DNA from: an uncultured Nitrososphaera sp.
GTDB taxonomy: Archaea; Thermoproteota; Nitrososphaeria; Nitrososphaerales; Nitrososphaeraceae
Length of the DNA: 28,225 nt
Direction of reading: 5' to 3'
Assembly (NCBI GenBank): GCA_946480575.1
Contig: CAMLKF010000019.1
Location: 1-28,225, forward strand
Positions 1 to 7,014 of this stretch are shown one piece after another. The position numbers and the translations under genes are program-made. The first letter of the stretch is position 1. Each line of letters begins with the position of its first letter. The notes beneath the pieces are model-generated. The model had not been told where the DNA came from and searched no databases. It saw nothing but the letters and a program-made list of their open reading frames with translations.

Positions 1-1
1 C

Positions 2-289
2 ACCGACTCTCTTTCTGCCGACAACGCCACCGGAGGATCGAGCGCAGATGATAACACCGACTCTTCTTCTGCCGATAACACCGACTCTCTTTCTGCCGAC
101 AACGCCACCGGAGGATCGAGCGCAGATGATAACACCGACTCTTCTTCTGCCGATAACACCGACTCTCTTTCTGCCGACAACGCCACCGGAGGATCGAGCG
201 CAGATGATAACACCGACTCTTCTTCTGCCGATAACACCGACTCTCTTTCTGCCGACAACGCCACCGGAGGATCGAGCGCAGATGATAAC
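2..289 (+). repeat. 78-bp in-frame tandem repeat, about 3.7 copies
   Basis: Units begin at 2, 80, 158 and 236 and look identical over their length; the last unit is cut at 289. Seventy-eight bases is 26 codons, so the array keeps the reading frame of the surrounding gene and encodes an acidic Thr-Asp-Ser / Ala-Asp-Asn segment. It continues leftward out of the window, so the copy number is unknown. Near identity of the copies at DNA level suggests recent expansion or ongoing homogenisation. Confidence 0.95.
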
Positions 290-1105
290 GAAGAAGGAAA
301 CATCATGATAAACGAAATAGAGCTCAACCCGCAGAGCAACGACGATGACAAGGATTGGATAGAGCTTTACAACCCATCTGACAGCGACGTCAATATCGGC
401 GACTATAGGATAAGGACGTCCAAGTCCACGGTGATAGATCTGCCATCGGACGCCGAGATCAAGGCGGGCGAGACGTACGTCATCGAGCTTGACAGACAGG
501 CGCTGTCAGACATTGCCGAGATCGTCGTCCTTGAAAGCGGGTCAGGCGAGGTCGTTGACAGGACCCCGTCGTTTGTTGACAGGAGCGACGACAGCCGCAC
601 TTGGCAGAGAATGCCGGACGGCAACAACGAGTGGCAGTTTGCAAGTGACACCGAAGAGGAGCTCAACGGCCAGGAGGCAACACTGGATCTCCCCCGCATC
701 AAGCGCGGCGGTGCATCCGGCTCGGAGCCAAAGTGCATCGGGTCGGCTGGCTGCGCCGAGGGCATGGCGATAAGGATAGTAGACGGCGATACGCTCTATG
801 TGAGCGTGAACGGCACGGTTTACAAGGTCAACCTTGCGCTTGCAAAGGCGCCCTTGGGGGGCGAGGAGGGCTTTATCGAGTCGACGGCGTTTACCAGAAG
901 CCTCTGTCTTGGAAGCAGAGTCCTAATCGACCAAGACGACGAGCAGCTCACGTCGGGCGGGAGCATAATAGCCACGGTCTACTGCTCATCAGACAACAAT
1001 CTGAACCACGAGCTTTTGGAAAATGGCTATGCGACATTTGAGTCCGACCAGTGCTCGGAGAGCGAGTTTGCCCGGCAGGAATGGGCAAAAAAGTACGGCT
1101 GCTAG
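2..1105 (+). CDS. Lamin-tail domain / degenerate thermonuclease-like surface protein (5' partial)
   Basis: The frame is open from base 2, so the start lies outside the window; 367 codons are visible. The first ~96 residues are an Asp/Ser/Asn-rich low-complexity stretch made of 26-residue repeats. A lamin-tail-like beta domain follows (about residues 102-220; MINEIELNP, DWIELYNPS, then ETYVIEL). After a basic linker comes a staphylococcal-nuclease-like domain (RIVDGDTLYV near the start, CLGSRV, NLNHELLENGYA, ending EWAKKYGC). By my alignment the catalytic SNase residues Arg35, Asp40, Glu43 and Arg87 fall on Asn, Lys, Leu and Ser, so nuclease activity is unlikely. Lamin-tail plus SNase fusions are typical of exported archaeal and bacterial proteins; a cell-surface location is inferred, since any signal peptide is outside. 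An ATG at 302 or 305 is internal to the frame and not needed as a start. Confidence 0.8.
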   Translation, partial: TDSLSADNATGGSSADDNTDSSSADNTDSLSADNATGGSSADDNTDSSSADNTDSLSADNATGGSSADDNTDSSSADNTDSLSADNATGGSSADDNEEGNIMINEIELNPQSNDDDKDWIELYNPSDSDVNIGDYRIRTSKSTVIDLPSDAEIKAGETYVIELDRQALSDIAEIVVLESGSGEVVDRTPSFVDRSDDSRTWQRMPDGNNEWQFASDTEEELNGQEATLDLPRIKRGGASGSEPKCIGSAGCAEGMAIRIVDGDTLYVSVNGTVYKVNLALAKAPLGGEEGFIESTAFTRSLCLGSRVLIDQDDEQLTSGGSIIATVYCSSDNNLNHELLENGYATFESDQCSESEFARQEWAKKYGC

Positions 1106-1455
1106 GCTTTTTTTTCGTCGGCAGTAGTGGTGGTGGTATTAGTAGCAGCAGTAGATGGGTTTATCTTGACTGTGTAGGCGTACCTGGCGTCTATGACGTT
1201 TATCTGCTCTTCAAACAGCCTTTTTAGCCCAGCCATCAGGTTTTCCTGCCGCTCGTACGGCTCTTGGCGCAACTCTGACATGACGCTATTAAAATTGCTG
1301 ACAATTGCGCTTGCCTGCTCGGACAGCCTCTGGCCGTTCTTCTTGGGCACGGTCTGGAAGGCTGACAGGAACCTGGACTCCTCCGCACTCTTTAGATTCT
1401 CAGCCTCAGCCTCCTTTGCCCTCAGCTCATCTTCCTGCGTTGGATAAGAAGACAT
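1102..1455 (-). CDS. Small conserved-looking hypothetical protein
   Basis: 117 residues starting at ATG 1455 (MSSYPTQEDE). The first ~100 residues are charged and predicted to be helical (runs of Glu/Lys/Arg, e.g. AKEAEAENLKSAEE), compatible with a coiled coil; the C-terminus is a Thr-rich tail ending DEKKA. No enzymatic motif, signal peptide or membrane segment is visible. The stop overlaps the end of the convergent surface-protein gene by 4 bp. I do not recognise the family. Codon use matches the neighbours, which supports it being real. Confidence 0.55.
   Translation of the reverse strand: MSSYPTQEDELRAKEAEAENLKSAEESRFLSAFQTVPKKNGQRLSEQASAIVSNFNSVMSELRQEPYERQENLMAGLKRLFEEQINVIDARYAYTVKINPSTAATNTTTTTADEKKA
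1108..1115 (+). terminator. Oligo-T terminator after the surface-protein gene
   Basis: Eight consecutive T residues start three bases after the TAG stop at 1103-1105. Archaeal RNA polymerase terminates on such oligo-T stretches. The same bases encode the C-terminal Lys-Lys of the convergent gene, so the signal sits inside that coding region. Confidence 0.5.
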
Positions 1456-1523
1456 TTGTTTGTCAGTGAAAGAAGGTGGGATAGTATTTCGTTTAACGAT
1501 ATGCGAAAATACTTCTCTATACC

Positions 1524-1868
1524 CTATAGGAAGATAAGCTCGCCGCCATGATGAGTCTTCACCTTTGTCGCCGGCGCAATGAGCGATTTTATCTGTGCGC
1601 AGCAGTGCAAGAACCGGCGGCCTTTATGCGTCGTCCGGTAAACCATGTTGTTCTCCGCGTCCTTATCTGCGTCCAGCAAGCTGTGGTGCACGAGGCTGGT
1701 AAAGTAAAAGCCCATCTGCTCGGAGCTGAGGTTGGCCCGCGACATGATGTGCGTCTTTTTAACCCCGCCGTTTGCAGAGACCAAAATGTCATAGATAATG
1801 TCAAGCTTGCTCCTGTTATTGAGATTTTCTTTCAATTCTCTACTTTCTCGAGAGGGGTTATTTATCAA
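1524..1868 (-). CDS. HTH_45-type winged-helix regulator
   Basis: 114 residues. A TTG at 1868 is the best start: no ATG lies upstream of the conserved helix, and a TATA-like box is centred about 47 bases before it. The core (RSKLDIIYDIL, then VKKTHIMSRANLSSEQMGFY and a C-terminal YRTTHKGRRFL wing) is the pattern of the HTH_45 (PF14947) winged-helix family, small DNA-binding proteins abundant in Nitrososphaeria. It shares this layout with the protein encoded at 27462-27761. A perfect 20-bp palindrome at 1914-1933 overlaps its promoter, so autoregulation is plausible (inference). It is divergent from the P-II gene. The DNA target and signal are unknown. Confidence 0.75.
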   Translation of the reverse strand: MINNPSRESRELKENLNNRSKLDIIYDILVSANGGVKKTHIMSRANLSSEQMGFYFTSLVHHSLLDADKDAENNMVYRTTHKGRRFLHCCAQIKSLIAPATKVKTHHGGELIFL

Positions 1869-1913
1869 GACTACGGAGGAGTATTCTGTATTGTTGCTTT
1901 AGATGTAATTTGT

Positions 1914-1933
1914 ATAAAATTTGCAAATTTTAT
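1914..1933. promoter_or_regulatory. Perfect 20-bp palindrome, likely operator
   Basis: The sequence ATAAAATTTGCAAATTTTAT is its own reverse complement over all 20 bases. It lies between the divergent HTH_45 and P-II genes and includes the minus-strand TATA-like element (TTTTAT) of the HTH_45 gene, about 47-66 bases upstream of its TTG start. A dimeric regulator binding here would block TBP access. Binding is inferred from symmetry and position only. Confidence 0.6.
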
Positions 1934-1998
1934 GATATTTGCACCGCAATTAACGTTTATGGTTATATTGAACACTAGTAGACCAATTATTTGAAAAC

Positions 1999-2006
1999 CT
2001 TATATT
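1999..2006 (+). promoter_or_regulatory. TATA box of the P-II gene
   Basis: CTTATATT is centred about 26 bases before 2028-2029, the usual archaeal TATA-to-start distance, so transcription would begin at or next to the ATG at 2029. This predicts a leaderless mRNA and favours 2029 over the in-frame upstream codon at 2005. Confidence 0.6.
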
Positions 2007-2028
2007 GCAACTTTATTTACAACGAGCC

Positions 2029-2376
2029 ATGAAGCGTATAGAGGCAATTATCGCTGCCGAGAAGGTTAGCGCTGTTAACGAAGCACTGAAGAAGGCTGGC
2101 GTCGGCGGTACGACAGTCCTTGACGCAAAGGGAAGGGGCAGGGGCGAAAAGCCGCAGATCCAGACTGGCAGGGGAACAAAGAGGCTTGCTGCCGAGTTTT
2201 CAGTTAGGGCTAACATCGTGACCGTGGTAGACGACTCCGAGGTGGAAAAGGTGATCAAGGCAATCCTTGACACTGCAAGCACCGGCTCTGCCGGCGACGG
2301 CAAGATATTCATCTCCACCGTCACCGAAGCAGTCGATATCGGAACGAAAAAGCGCGGCCAAGTGGCCGTCGTATAA
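2029..2376 (+). CDS. P-II family nitrogen regulatory protein (GlnB/GlnK-like)
   Basis: 115 residues, close to the usual ~112. P-II proteins are trimeric sensors of ATP/ADP and 2-oxoglutarate that control ammonium transporters and nitrogen enzymes. Family features seen: N-terminal MKRIEAII strand, EALKKAGVGG, the T-loop region (about residues 35-56), the B-loop TGSAGDGKIFI, and the C-terminal IGTKKRGQ. Oddities: aligned to E. coli GlnB, the uridylylated Tyr51 position is basic (Arg52) and the Gln39 used in 2-oxoglutarate/MgATP binding is Gly39, so both covalent modification and effector binding should differ. No amtB lies next to it; its neighbours are an HTH_45 gene (divergent) and herA (convergent, directly abutting). 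Start chosen at 2029 because of the P-II N-terminus and the TATA spacing. Confidence 0.92.
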   Translation: MKRIEAIIAAEKVSAVNEALKKAGVGGTTVLDAKGRGRGEKPQIQTGRGTKRLAAEFSVRANIVTVVDDSEVEKVIKAILDTASTGSAGDGKIFISTVTEAVDIGTKKRGQVAVV

Positions 2377-3825
2377 CTATTTTTTGCTACCAAAGAATTT
2401 TTTAGTTTCTCCAAGCGTCAGGACTTCTGTCGCTGCCACCTTGACTACCACGGGCAGGTCGCACACCACCCTGCCTATTGCTAGACAGTGGCGCTGGGGA
2501 AGCGTCCGCACTATCGACCGAATTGTGTCGTTGTCTGCAAGCGACACTCTGGATATCTTGTCAAGGTCGCCGTCGTTTGTAAAGTTGAACAGGAATATGT
2601 TGTCCACCTGCCGGTAGATGCTGTCGCTTATTGCATCTGGCTGGTTGGTAACAAAAGTAGTATAGATGCCAAAGTGGCGCATGCGGGTGATGATGTCTTC
2701 CCAGTAGGTTTCCCGGATGTAAAGCTGCGCCTCTTCTGCAAACAGAAATATCGGGGGAATGTCGCCTCGCTCGAGAAGGTCGACAAGCTTGCTCAGGACA
2801 AGCTCGACCACCATCTTTCTGACGGTGGGCGGGAGCTCGCCCATGTTGATCACCATTGCGCAGCCGCTACCACCCTTGGTGATCACGCTTTCAAACATAA
2901 AGCCGCCGTCCTTGTCCGTGAAAAGCCGCGACGACTGGATGACATGATACCGGGAGACAAGCGCGTCGCGCACGAGCTCGTTGATGTTCCAGGTGTTGAC
3001 CGCGTTGCCTATCGCCTCTATGCCAAGCGACTGCTTGTTTTCAAGCCAGTCCCAGATCCTAAAAAATTCCCGGAGCGACGCAGCCGGCATGTCGAGAGCG
3101 TTTTTCAGCATGCCAGACACTGCGGCCTTGCCGCAGTAGTCAAGCGAGAACCTCAGCGTCCTGCCCGGCTTGAGCACCTTGACCTGCCTGCTTATCGCCG
3201 AAGGCGTGCCGTCGCGGTTGTATCCGAGGCCGCTGTACTCGTTGTTCAGGTCAAATACCACTACAAACGCGCCGTGCTGCACCAATGTCTTCACTAGCAT
3301 CTTTGACAGGTGCGACTTGCCCGATTCCTTCTTGCCAGTTATTATGGAAAGCTTGCCGTCAAGGTCCTCTGCATAAATCTCGAACTCTTCGCTGTCGCCT
3401 GTCCTGCCAAGCGGGATTGGATAGATGCCATGCCGGCCAAGGAACGAGTCAATTTCTTTCATCCTGAGACGCCTCATCTTAGACTCGACCCTTGATGGGA
3501 GCCACGTAACATCGCTTGTCAGCCTGCCCTCGCCGGTGAGAGCCGCCCTTATCTTTGCCCTGAAAATCCTTGCGTCCCTCACAAGGCGAGACAGGCTGCC
3601 GATGTTGAGCGGGTCGTGCAGGTTCTCCATGCTTGAAGCGTTGACAACTTCTTCCTTGACCATGTCTTCAATTAGTGCCTGCGATGAAAGGTACTCTTCA
3701 TCATATACTTGCACTATCATGCTCCGGCTCCTGTCCTCTATGAGCAAATAATCGCCCTTGGCTGCTGAGTCTTCCTTCATTGCCAAGAGCAACAGCTCGC
3801 TGCCGTTCTTTGATAGGATCTTCAT
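2377..3825 (-). CDS. herA: HerA DNA helicase/translocase
   Basis: 482 residues. HerA is a hexameric FtsK/HerA-family ATPase that works with the NurA nuclease (and Mre11-Rad50) in resecting DNA ends for recombination. The sequence has an N-terminal beta-barrel-like HAS region (~1-130), Walker A GKKESGKS at 164-171, Walker B IFLFAEEAQ at 359-367, a TNQ sensor at 393-395, and an arginine-rich C-terminal segment. Its ATG overlaps the nurA stop by 4 bp (ATGA), giving a nurA-herA operon with translational coupling. Its stop directly abuts that of the convergent P-II gene with no spacer. No mre11 or rad50 is in the window. Confidence 0.93.
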   Translation of the reverse strand: MKILSKNGSELLLLAMKEDSAAKGDYLLIEDRSRSMIVQVYDEEYLSSQALIEDMVKEEVVNASSMENLHDPLNIGSLSRLVRDARIFRAKIRAALTGEGRLTSDVTWLPSRVESKMRRLRMKEIDSFLGRHGIYPIPLGRTGDSEEFEIYAEDLDGKLSIITGKKESGKSHLSKMLVKTLVQHGAFVVVFDLNNEYSGLGYNRDGTPSAISRQVKVLKPGRTLRFSLDYCGKAAVSGMLKNALDMPAASLREFFRIWDWLENKQSLGIEAIGNAVNTWNINELVRDALVSRYHVIQSSRLFTDKDGGFMFESVITKGGSGCAMVINMGELPPTVRKMVVELVLSKLVDLLERGDIPPIFLFAEEAQLYIRETYWEDIITRMRHFGIYTTFVTNQPDAISDSIYRQVDNIFLFNFTNDGDLDKISRVSLADNDTIRSIVRTLPQRHCLAIGRVVCDLPVVVKVAATEVLTLGETKKFFGSKK

Positions 3826-4838
3826 ACCGAGATCGACCCTAAAAGAGTCCTGCGTATGTCGTCTGCAGCAAGCTCGGTCACATCGTAGTTATTCAGCACG
3901 TGGCTTCGGAGGCATGTCATTTCCGTGCCGCTGAAAGTTGAGATGTAGTGGGCAAGCCTCAGGGTCTCGGGGTAGCCGCCTGCCACTGGGTCGTTGCCAA
4001 GCAGCCTGCCAAGCGACTCGCTCCTGTCGCCGATAACGTCTGCTCGCAGGACAGGGCTGCTCTTGCCCAGCTTGACCATCAGGTTGCTTCCGACGGTATT
4101 CCTTATCAGGCTCTTGATTATCATATCGACTTCGATGTACGCCGGCCCGGGCACTTTTGTCAGGGGCGCAGCCGCCCGCTCAAGCGCCTTGAGCCGGGTG
4201 CCCTTGCTGATGCCGATCACCATATTCCTGCGGAGCACGCTCTCCTCAGCTATTCTTGCCATGCTGCGATCTCTGTCCTCAAAAATCGACGCCTTGAGCG
4301 AGCCATCGACTAGGACTATCGAGTCGCTAAAGTGGCCTGCAAGCTCTTTCTGCACAGCTCTTTCTGCTCGCACCCTTATCAGGCGCTTTGCAAAGTCGTC
4401 GTCGAGAAGTACCAGCCTTGCCAGACGATCTTCCAGCTCTGAGTCCTGAATTGTGCTTTCGCTCAGGTAAAACAGCACAGGGCCTATCTTGAAGTGCATC
4501 AGCGCCCTGCCGCCATAGGCCGTTGCAATTCCGCATTTTACTCCATAGAGGCTTCCTTCCTCGGTTTCGGCCAGCTTGACGCTGCTCGAGTCAATTGCCG
4601 CCACCATCGTGTTCTCCCTTATTGGGCGGATGGTCGTCACTATAGCTGCGCCGTACAGGTTTGCCCTCAGTCCCCAGCCGTCAACAGGTACCATTCTCTT
4701 GTCGTCGCAGCTGAATACTATTTTCTTGCCCCTCAAGCCGTCAAGCTTGGGCGCGAGGCACTTGCTCACCGACTCGACTATGTCTAAATTGCCAAGGCTC
4801 AAGCTGTCAGTAAAAGGAGTACTTAGTTGCGTGGTCAT
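3822..4838 (-). CDS. nurA: NurA 5'-3' nuclease
   Basis: 338 residues from ATG 4838 (MTTQLSTPF). NurA is the Mn-dependent nuclease partner of HerA. The RNase-H-like NurA fold is indicated by AAIDSSSVKL (first catalytic Asp), IVLVDGSLK, a central GISKGTRLKAL, VLRADV, and the C-terminal GYPETLRLAHYIS. An upstream ATG at 4865 would add nine residues, but the TATA-like box at 4867-4875 would place transcription start near 4845, downstream of that ATG, so I prefer 4838. It is first in the operon with herA (4-bp overlap) and divergent from the gene at 4949. Confidence 0.9.
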   Translation of the reverse strand: MTTQLSTPFTDSLSLGNLDIVESVSKCLAPKLDGLRGKKIVFSCDDKRMVPVDGWGLRANLYGAAIVTTIRPIRENTMVAAIDSSSVKLAETEEGSLYGVKCGIATAYGGRALMHFKIGPVLFYLSESTIQDSELEDRLARLVLLDDDFAKRLIRVRAERAVQKELAGHFSDSIVLVDGSLKASIFEDRDRSMARIAEESVLRRNMVIGISKGTRLKALERAAAPLTKVPGPAYIEVDMIIKSLIRNTVGSNLMVKLGKSSPVLRADVIGDRSESLGRLLGNDPVAGGYPETLRLAHYISTFSGTEMTCLRSHVLNNYDVTELAADDIRRTLLGSISV

Positions 4839-4866
4839 GTTGATCAACAATAACTGCGGGCACAAT

Positions 4867-4875
4867 TATATTAAT
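4867..4875 (-). promoter_or_regulatory. TATA-like box of the nurA-herA operon
   Basis: On the minus strand the bases read AATATAATT-like (TTAATATA core). The centre lies about 33 bases before the ATG at 4838, predicting a very short leader. It decides the nurA start against the ATG at 4865. Confidence 0.5.
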
Positions 4876-4948
4876 ATTGCGCAACATGAACAATATGGTC
4901 AGCAACAAGTTTATCAATAGCATCTAGAGGGGTGTATATATAAGAAGC

Positions 4949-5437
4949 ATGGGCGACCGTCCCACTGAGGAAGTCAGGATAAAGCTAAAGCATGGTGAGT
5001 GGGAGGTCGAGATAACCTGCATCGAGAGCAGGGTCAAGCAGGTCGTGGAAAATGTGCTGTCAAGCCTCGACACTTCCAAGCTGGTAAGCCCTGCTATCCA
5101 GAGCCAACTGGACGAAATGCGGCGGGAAATAGAGTCGCTCAGGTCAAGGTCAGCAGCTGTCGAGGCAAGGCCGCCTGCAGGAGATGGCGAGTCAAAGATG
5201 ATTGTAAAAGGCGGCATGACTTGCAGGGGGCTGCTTGATACACTCTGGCAGGAAGGCTACTTTTCAGCTGAAAGGGCTCTTGGCGAGGTACATGAGGAGC
5301 TGGGGAGAAGGGGATACAACTATGACAGGACGGCAGTCTCGCATTCTCTGGCAGACATGGTGAGGGAAAACATACTGACAAGGACCGGAACAATGCGCAA
5401 TTTTAGGTACATACAAAAGAGGCCGCCTGACGGCTAG
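4949..5437 (+). CDS. Hypothetical protein, coiled coil plus winged-helix-like C-terminus
   Basis: 162 residues from ATG 4949. Residues ~8-40 form a short beta hairpin followed by a helix (IKLKHGEWEVEITCIESRV); residues ~45-70 are a predicted coiled coil (QLDEMRREIESLRSR); residues ~90-155 read like a winged helix (RGLLDTLWQEGYF ... YDRTAVSHSLADMVRENILT ... NFRYIQ). The order (short beta unit, helix, C-terminal winged helix) resembles the convergent neighbour at 5442-5969, suggesting a shared family or partner. No catalytic motif. A TATATATA stretch at 4934-4941 lies too close to the ATG for a standard promoter; a weaker box near 4910-4918 fits better. Function unknown; a DNA-binding or regulatory role is inferred. 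Confidence 0.7.
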   Translation: MGDRPTEEVRIKLKHGEWEVEITCIESRVKQVVENVLSSLDTSKLVSPAIQSQLDEMRREIESLRSRSAAVEARPPAGDGESKMIVKGGMTCRGLLDTLWQEGYFSAERALGEVHEELGRRGYNYDRTAVSHSLADMVRENILTRTGTMRNFRYIQKRPPDG

Positions 5438-5447
5438 CTAGCTAGCC
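5432..5447. repeat. 16-bp perfect palindrome shared by two convergent stop codons
   Basis: GGCTAGCTAGCTAGCC is self-complementary over 16 bases. It contains the TAG stop of the plus-strand gene (5435-5437) and, on the other strand, the TAG stop of the convergent gene (5442-5444). It could form a hairpin in either transcript and might help bidirectional 3'-end formation. Confidence 0.6.
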
Positions 5448-5969
5448 AGCCTTGAACTTTTTCGCTATCGTTGAATTGAGCCAGTGGATACCTGCTGTCG
5501 TTATCCTGTATTTGCCAGGTTCTTTTTCGTCGCGCGCAACGTGGCCTGTCTTGGCCATCTCTGATATCCTAGAGCTAATTGATTTCGGGTTGAGCGCTGT
5601 TGAAGCGTGTATCTCTGAGACCTGCATTGCGTCGTCCTGCGCCCTGCCAAGGTCCTTTGCAATCTTGGACGCGACCAGCTGGAGCGCCACCATATCCTTG
5701 TCTGACAGCCTGACGATGTCAGAGTCGGGTATCACGCGTGGGCCTTCCGGCGTCATCTTGATCAGGTGCGAGTAAGTCTCGACAAGCTCTGGCGCGGTGT
5801 AGTTGAGCGAGATCTTTTTCGCAAGATCCATCGCTGGCACCTGCTTCGACAGAAAGTTGATGACAGAGTTCATGACCGACTCGGCTGAGCCACTGAACTG
5901 AACCTTTATGTCGCCCACAGTCACGACGACGCTTACGTTGTTGCTATTATCGCTGTCAGTCTCGCTCAT
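5442..5969 (-). CDS. Hypothetical protein with winged-helix-like C-terminus
   Basis: 175 residues from ATG 5969. After an acidic Asn/Ser/Asp tail, residues ~12-45 are a beta hairpin plus helix (VVVTVGDIKVQFSGSAESV, then MNSVINFLSKQV); residues ~85-170 look like a winged helix (LSDKDMVALQLVASKI, ISSRISEMAKTGHVARD, GKYRITTAGIHWLN). The wing sequence and the 'TGHV' turn resemble archaeal wHTH proteins. A TATA-like box (CAATATATAGG, about 5998-6008) gives a ~9-nt leader. Same overall design as the convergent gene at 4949-5437. No enzyme motif seen; nucleic-acid binding inferred. Confidence 0.72.
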   Translation of the reverse strand: MSETDSDNSNNVSVVVTVGDIKVQFSGSAESVMNSVINFLSKQVPAMDLAKKISLNYTAPELVETYSHLIKMTPEGPRVIPDSDIVRLSDKDMVALQLVASKIAKDLGRAQDDAMQVSEIHASTALNPKSISSRISEMAKTGHVARDEKEPGKYRITTAGIHWLNSTIAKKFKAG

Positions 5970-6020
5970 TTTCGTTTTGTGTAAGAAAAGTGGCGGCCTA
6001 TATATTGAATTCGTTGTTTA

Positions 6021-6650
6021 TTATGCTGCAAGACGCTGCCGCTCCTTGTTCTCCTTTCTCCTGTACAGGGAATAGGTCGCCGCGATCAGAGCGCCTGACG
6101 TCGCGACGCTAAATATCGTGACACTGACGTCGTTGTCGACAGCGGTGCATATGAATTCGCCAGTGGCGCACCCCGCTACAAAGAATATCCCGTTCCACGC
6201 CGAGTGCGTGACCACGGCAAACCATCCCTTGCCGCTCACCCACGTTCTCAAGCTGAAAAAGAGCGAGGGCAGGACGAACAGTAGGTTGCCAAACGCCAGG
6301 CTGCTGGCTTCAAGTGTGTCAGTGTTGAGCAGGTGCATCGCAACCCATACCGCCCCGGTGACAAGGACCGAGTACGCGTTGCCAAAGACGTAGAAGGGGA
6401 TACCAAAGAAGATCGTTTCCTCGATTGGGCCGGCGGAAAGCACTGACAGGAGCGATCTTGGGATGCTGGGCTGCTCGTAATCGGGGATCACTTGATCGAT
6501 TATAGTCGAGCCGATGAGCAGCAGCCCAAAGCCAATCCCGTGGTAGAAAAGCAGCATCTTCGTGAGGTAGCCGACTGATGTGCGCCTGTATTTCGAGAGC
6601 CACGATTTCGGGTGCATGTCTGCCTTTTCGTCGGCGAACTTTTCTGCCAC
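6021..6650 (-). CDS. CPBP-family intramembrane protease homologue
   Basis: 209 residues, GTG start at 6650 with a TATA-like box (CTTTAAAT, ~6674-6681) at leaderless spacing. About five to six hydrophobic segments (e.g. MLLFYHGIGFGLLLIGSTII; SVLVTGAVWVAMHLL; residues 172-195) mark an integral membrane protein. CPBP/CAAX-type motifs are present in order: Glu-Glu at 77-78 (PIEETIFFG), His106 in VWVAMH and His149 in HSAWN. The usual first motif is EExxxR; here the arginine position is Phe82. The two glutamates and two histidines remain, so activity is possible but uncertain. The substrate is unknown. It is a single gene, downstream of the convergent cluster. Confidence 0.8.
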   Translation of the reverse strand: MAEKFADEKADMHPKSWLSKYRRTSVGYLTKMLLFYHGIGFGLLLIGSTIIDQVIPDYEQPSIPRSLLSVLSAGPIEETIFFGIPFYVFGNAYSVLVTGAVWVAMHLLNTDTLEASSLAFGNLLFVLPSLFFSLRTWVSGKGWFAVVTHSAWNGIFFVAGCATGEFICTAVDNDVSVTIFSVATSGALIAATYSLYRRKENKERQRLAA

Positions 6651-6690
6651 AGCTCGAAGCTAGCCTTGCGACATTTAAAGAATCTTGCTG

Positions 6691-7014
6691 CTACATCCAG
6701 TCTTCCCACGCTGACACATATTGCCGCAACAGCGCGTGGGCAGGCGGTGACAGGCCAAGCGACTTGTGCACCTGCGCTAAGCAATCTACGAACAATTTCA
6801 AGGGGCTTGGCACGTGCTCGAGCGCCATCATGTCCCTGTCGCATTCTTCAACTATTTTTTCAAGGTGCTCGTTATACATCTTGGAAACGGCTCCCATGAT
6901 GCCCTTGATCTCGCCTGCCGGCACTGATTTGTCTCCAAGTTGCTTTTTCAGATTTTCAGAATTGACCGACAGGGATTTGACGTAAATGTCTCTAGTGGAT
7001 CTTGGCTTGTACAT
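6691..7014 (-). CDS. Unknown protein translationally coupled to gatE
   Basis: 107 residues, mostly helical, no membrane segment or Cys cluster (MYKPRSTRDIYVKSL; EIKGIMGAVSKMYNEH; LLRQYVSAWEDWM at the end). Its ATG overlaps the gatE stop in the form TAATG, so it is the third gene of gatD-gatE-(this) and should be translated with GatE. I do not recognise the family. The coupling suggests a link to tRNA-dependent amidation or to translation, but this rests on context only. Confidence 0.75.
   Translation of the reverse strand: MYKPRSTRDIYVKSLSVNSENLKKQLGDKSVPAGEIKGIMGAVSKMYNEHLEKIVEECDRDMMALEHVPSPLKLFVDCLAQVHKSLGLSPPAHALLRQYVSAWEDWM

Noticed and set aside
48..308. An 86-codon frame through the repeat array beginning with ATG (MITPTLLLP repeats).
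   Set aside because: The frame starting at base 2 runs through the repeats without a stop and joins the lamin-tail domain, and its Asp/Ser composition suits an exported protein; the Pro/Leu/Thr frame is its shadow.
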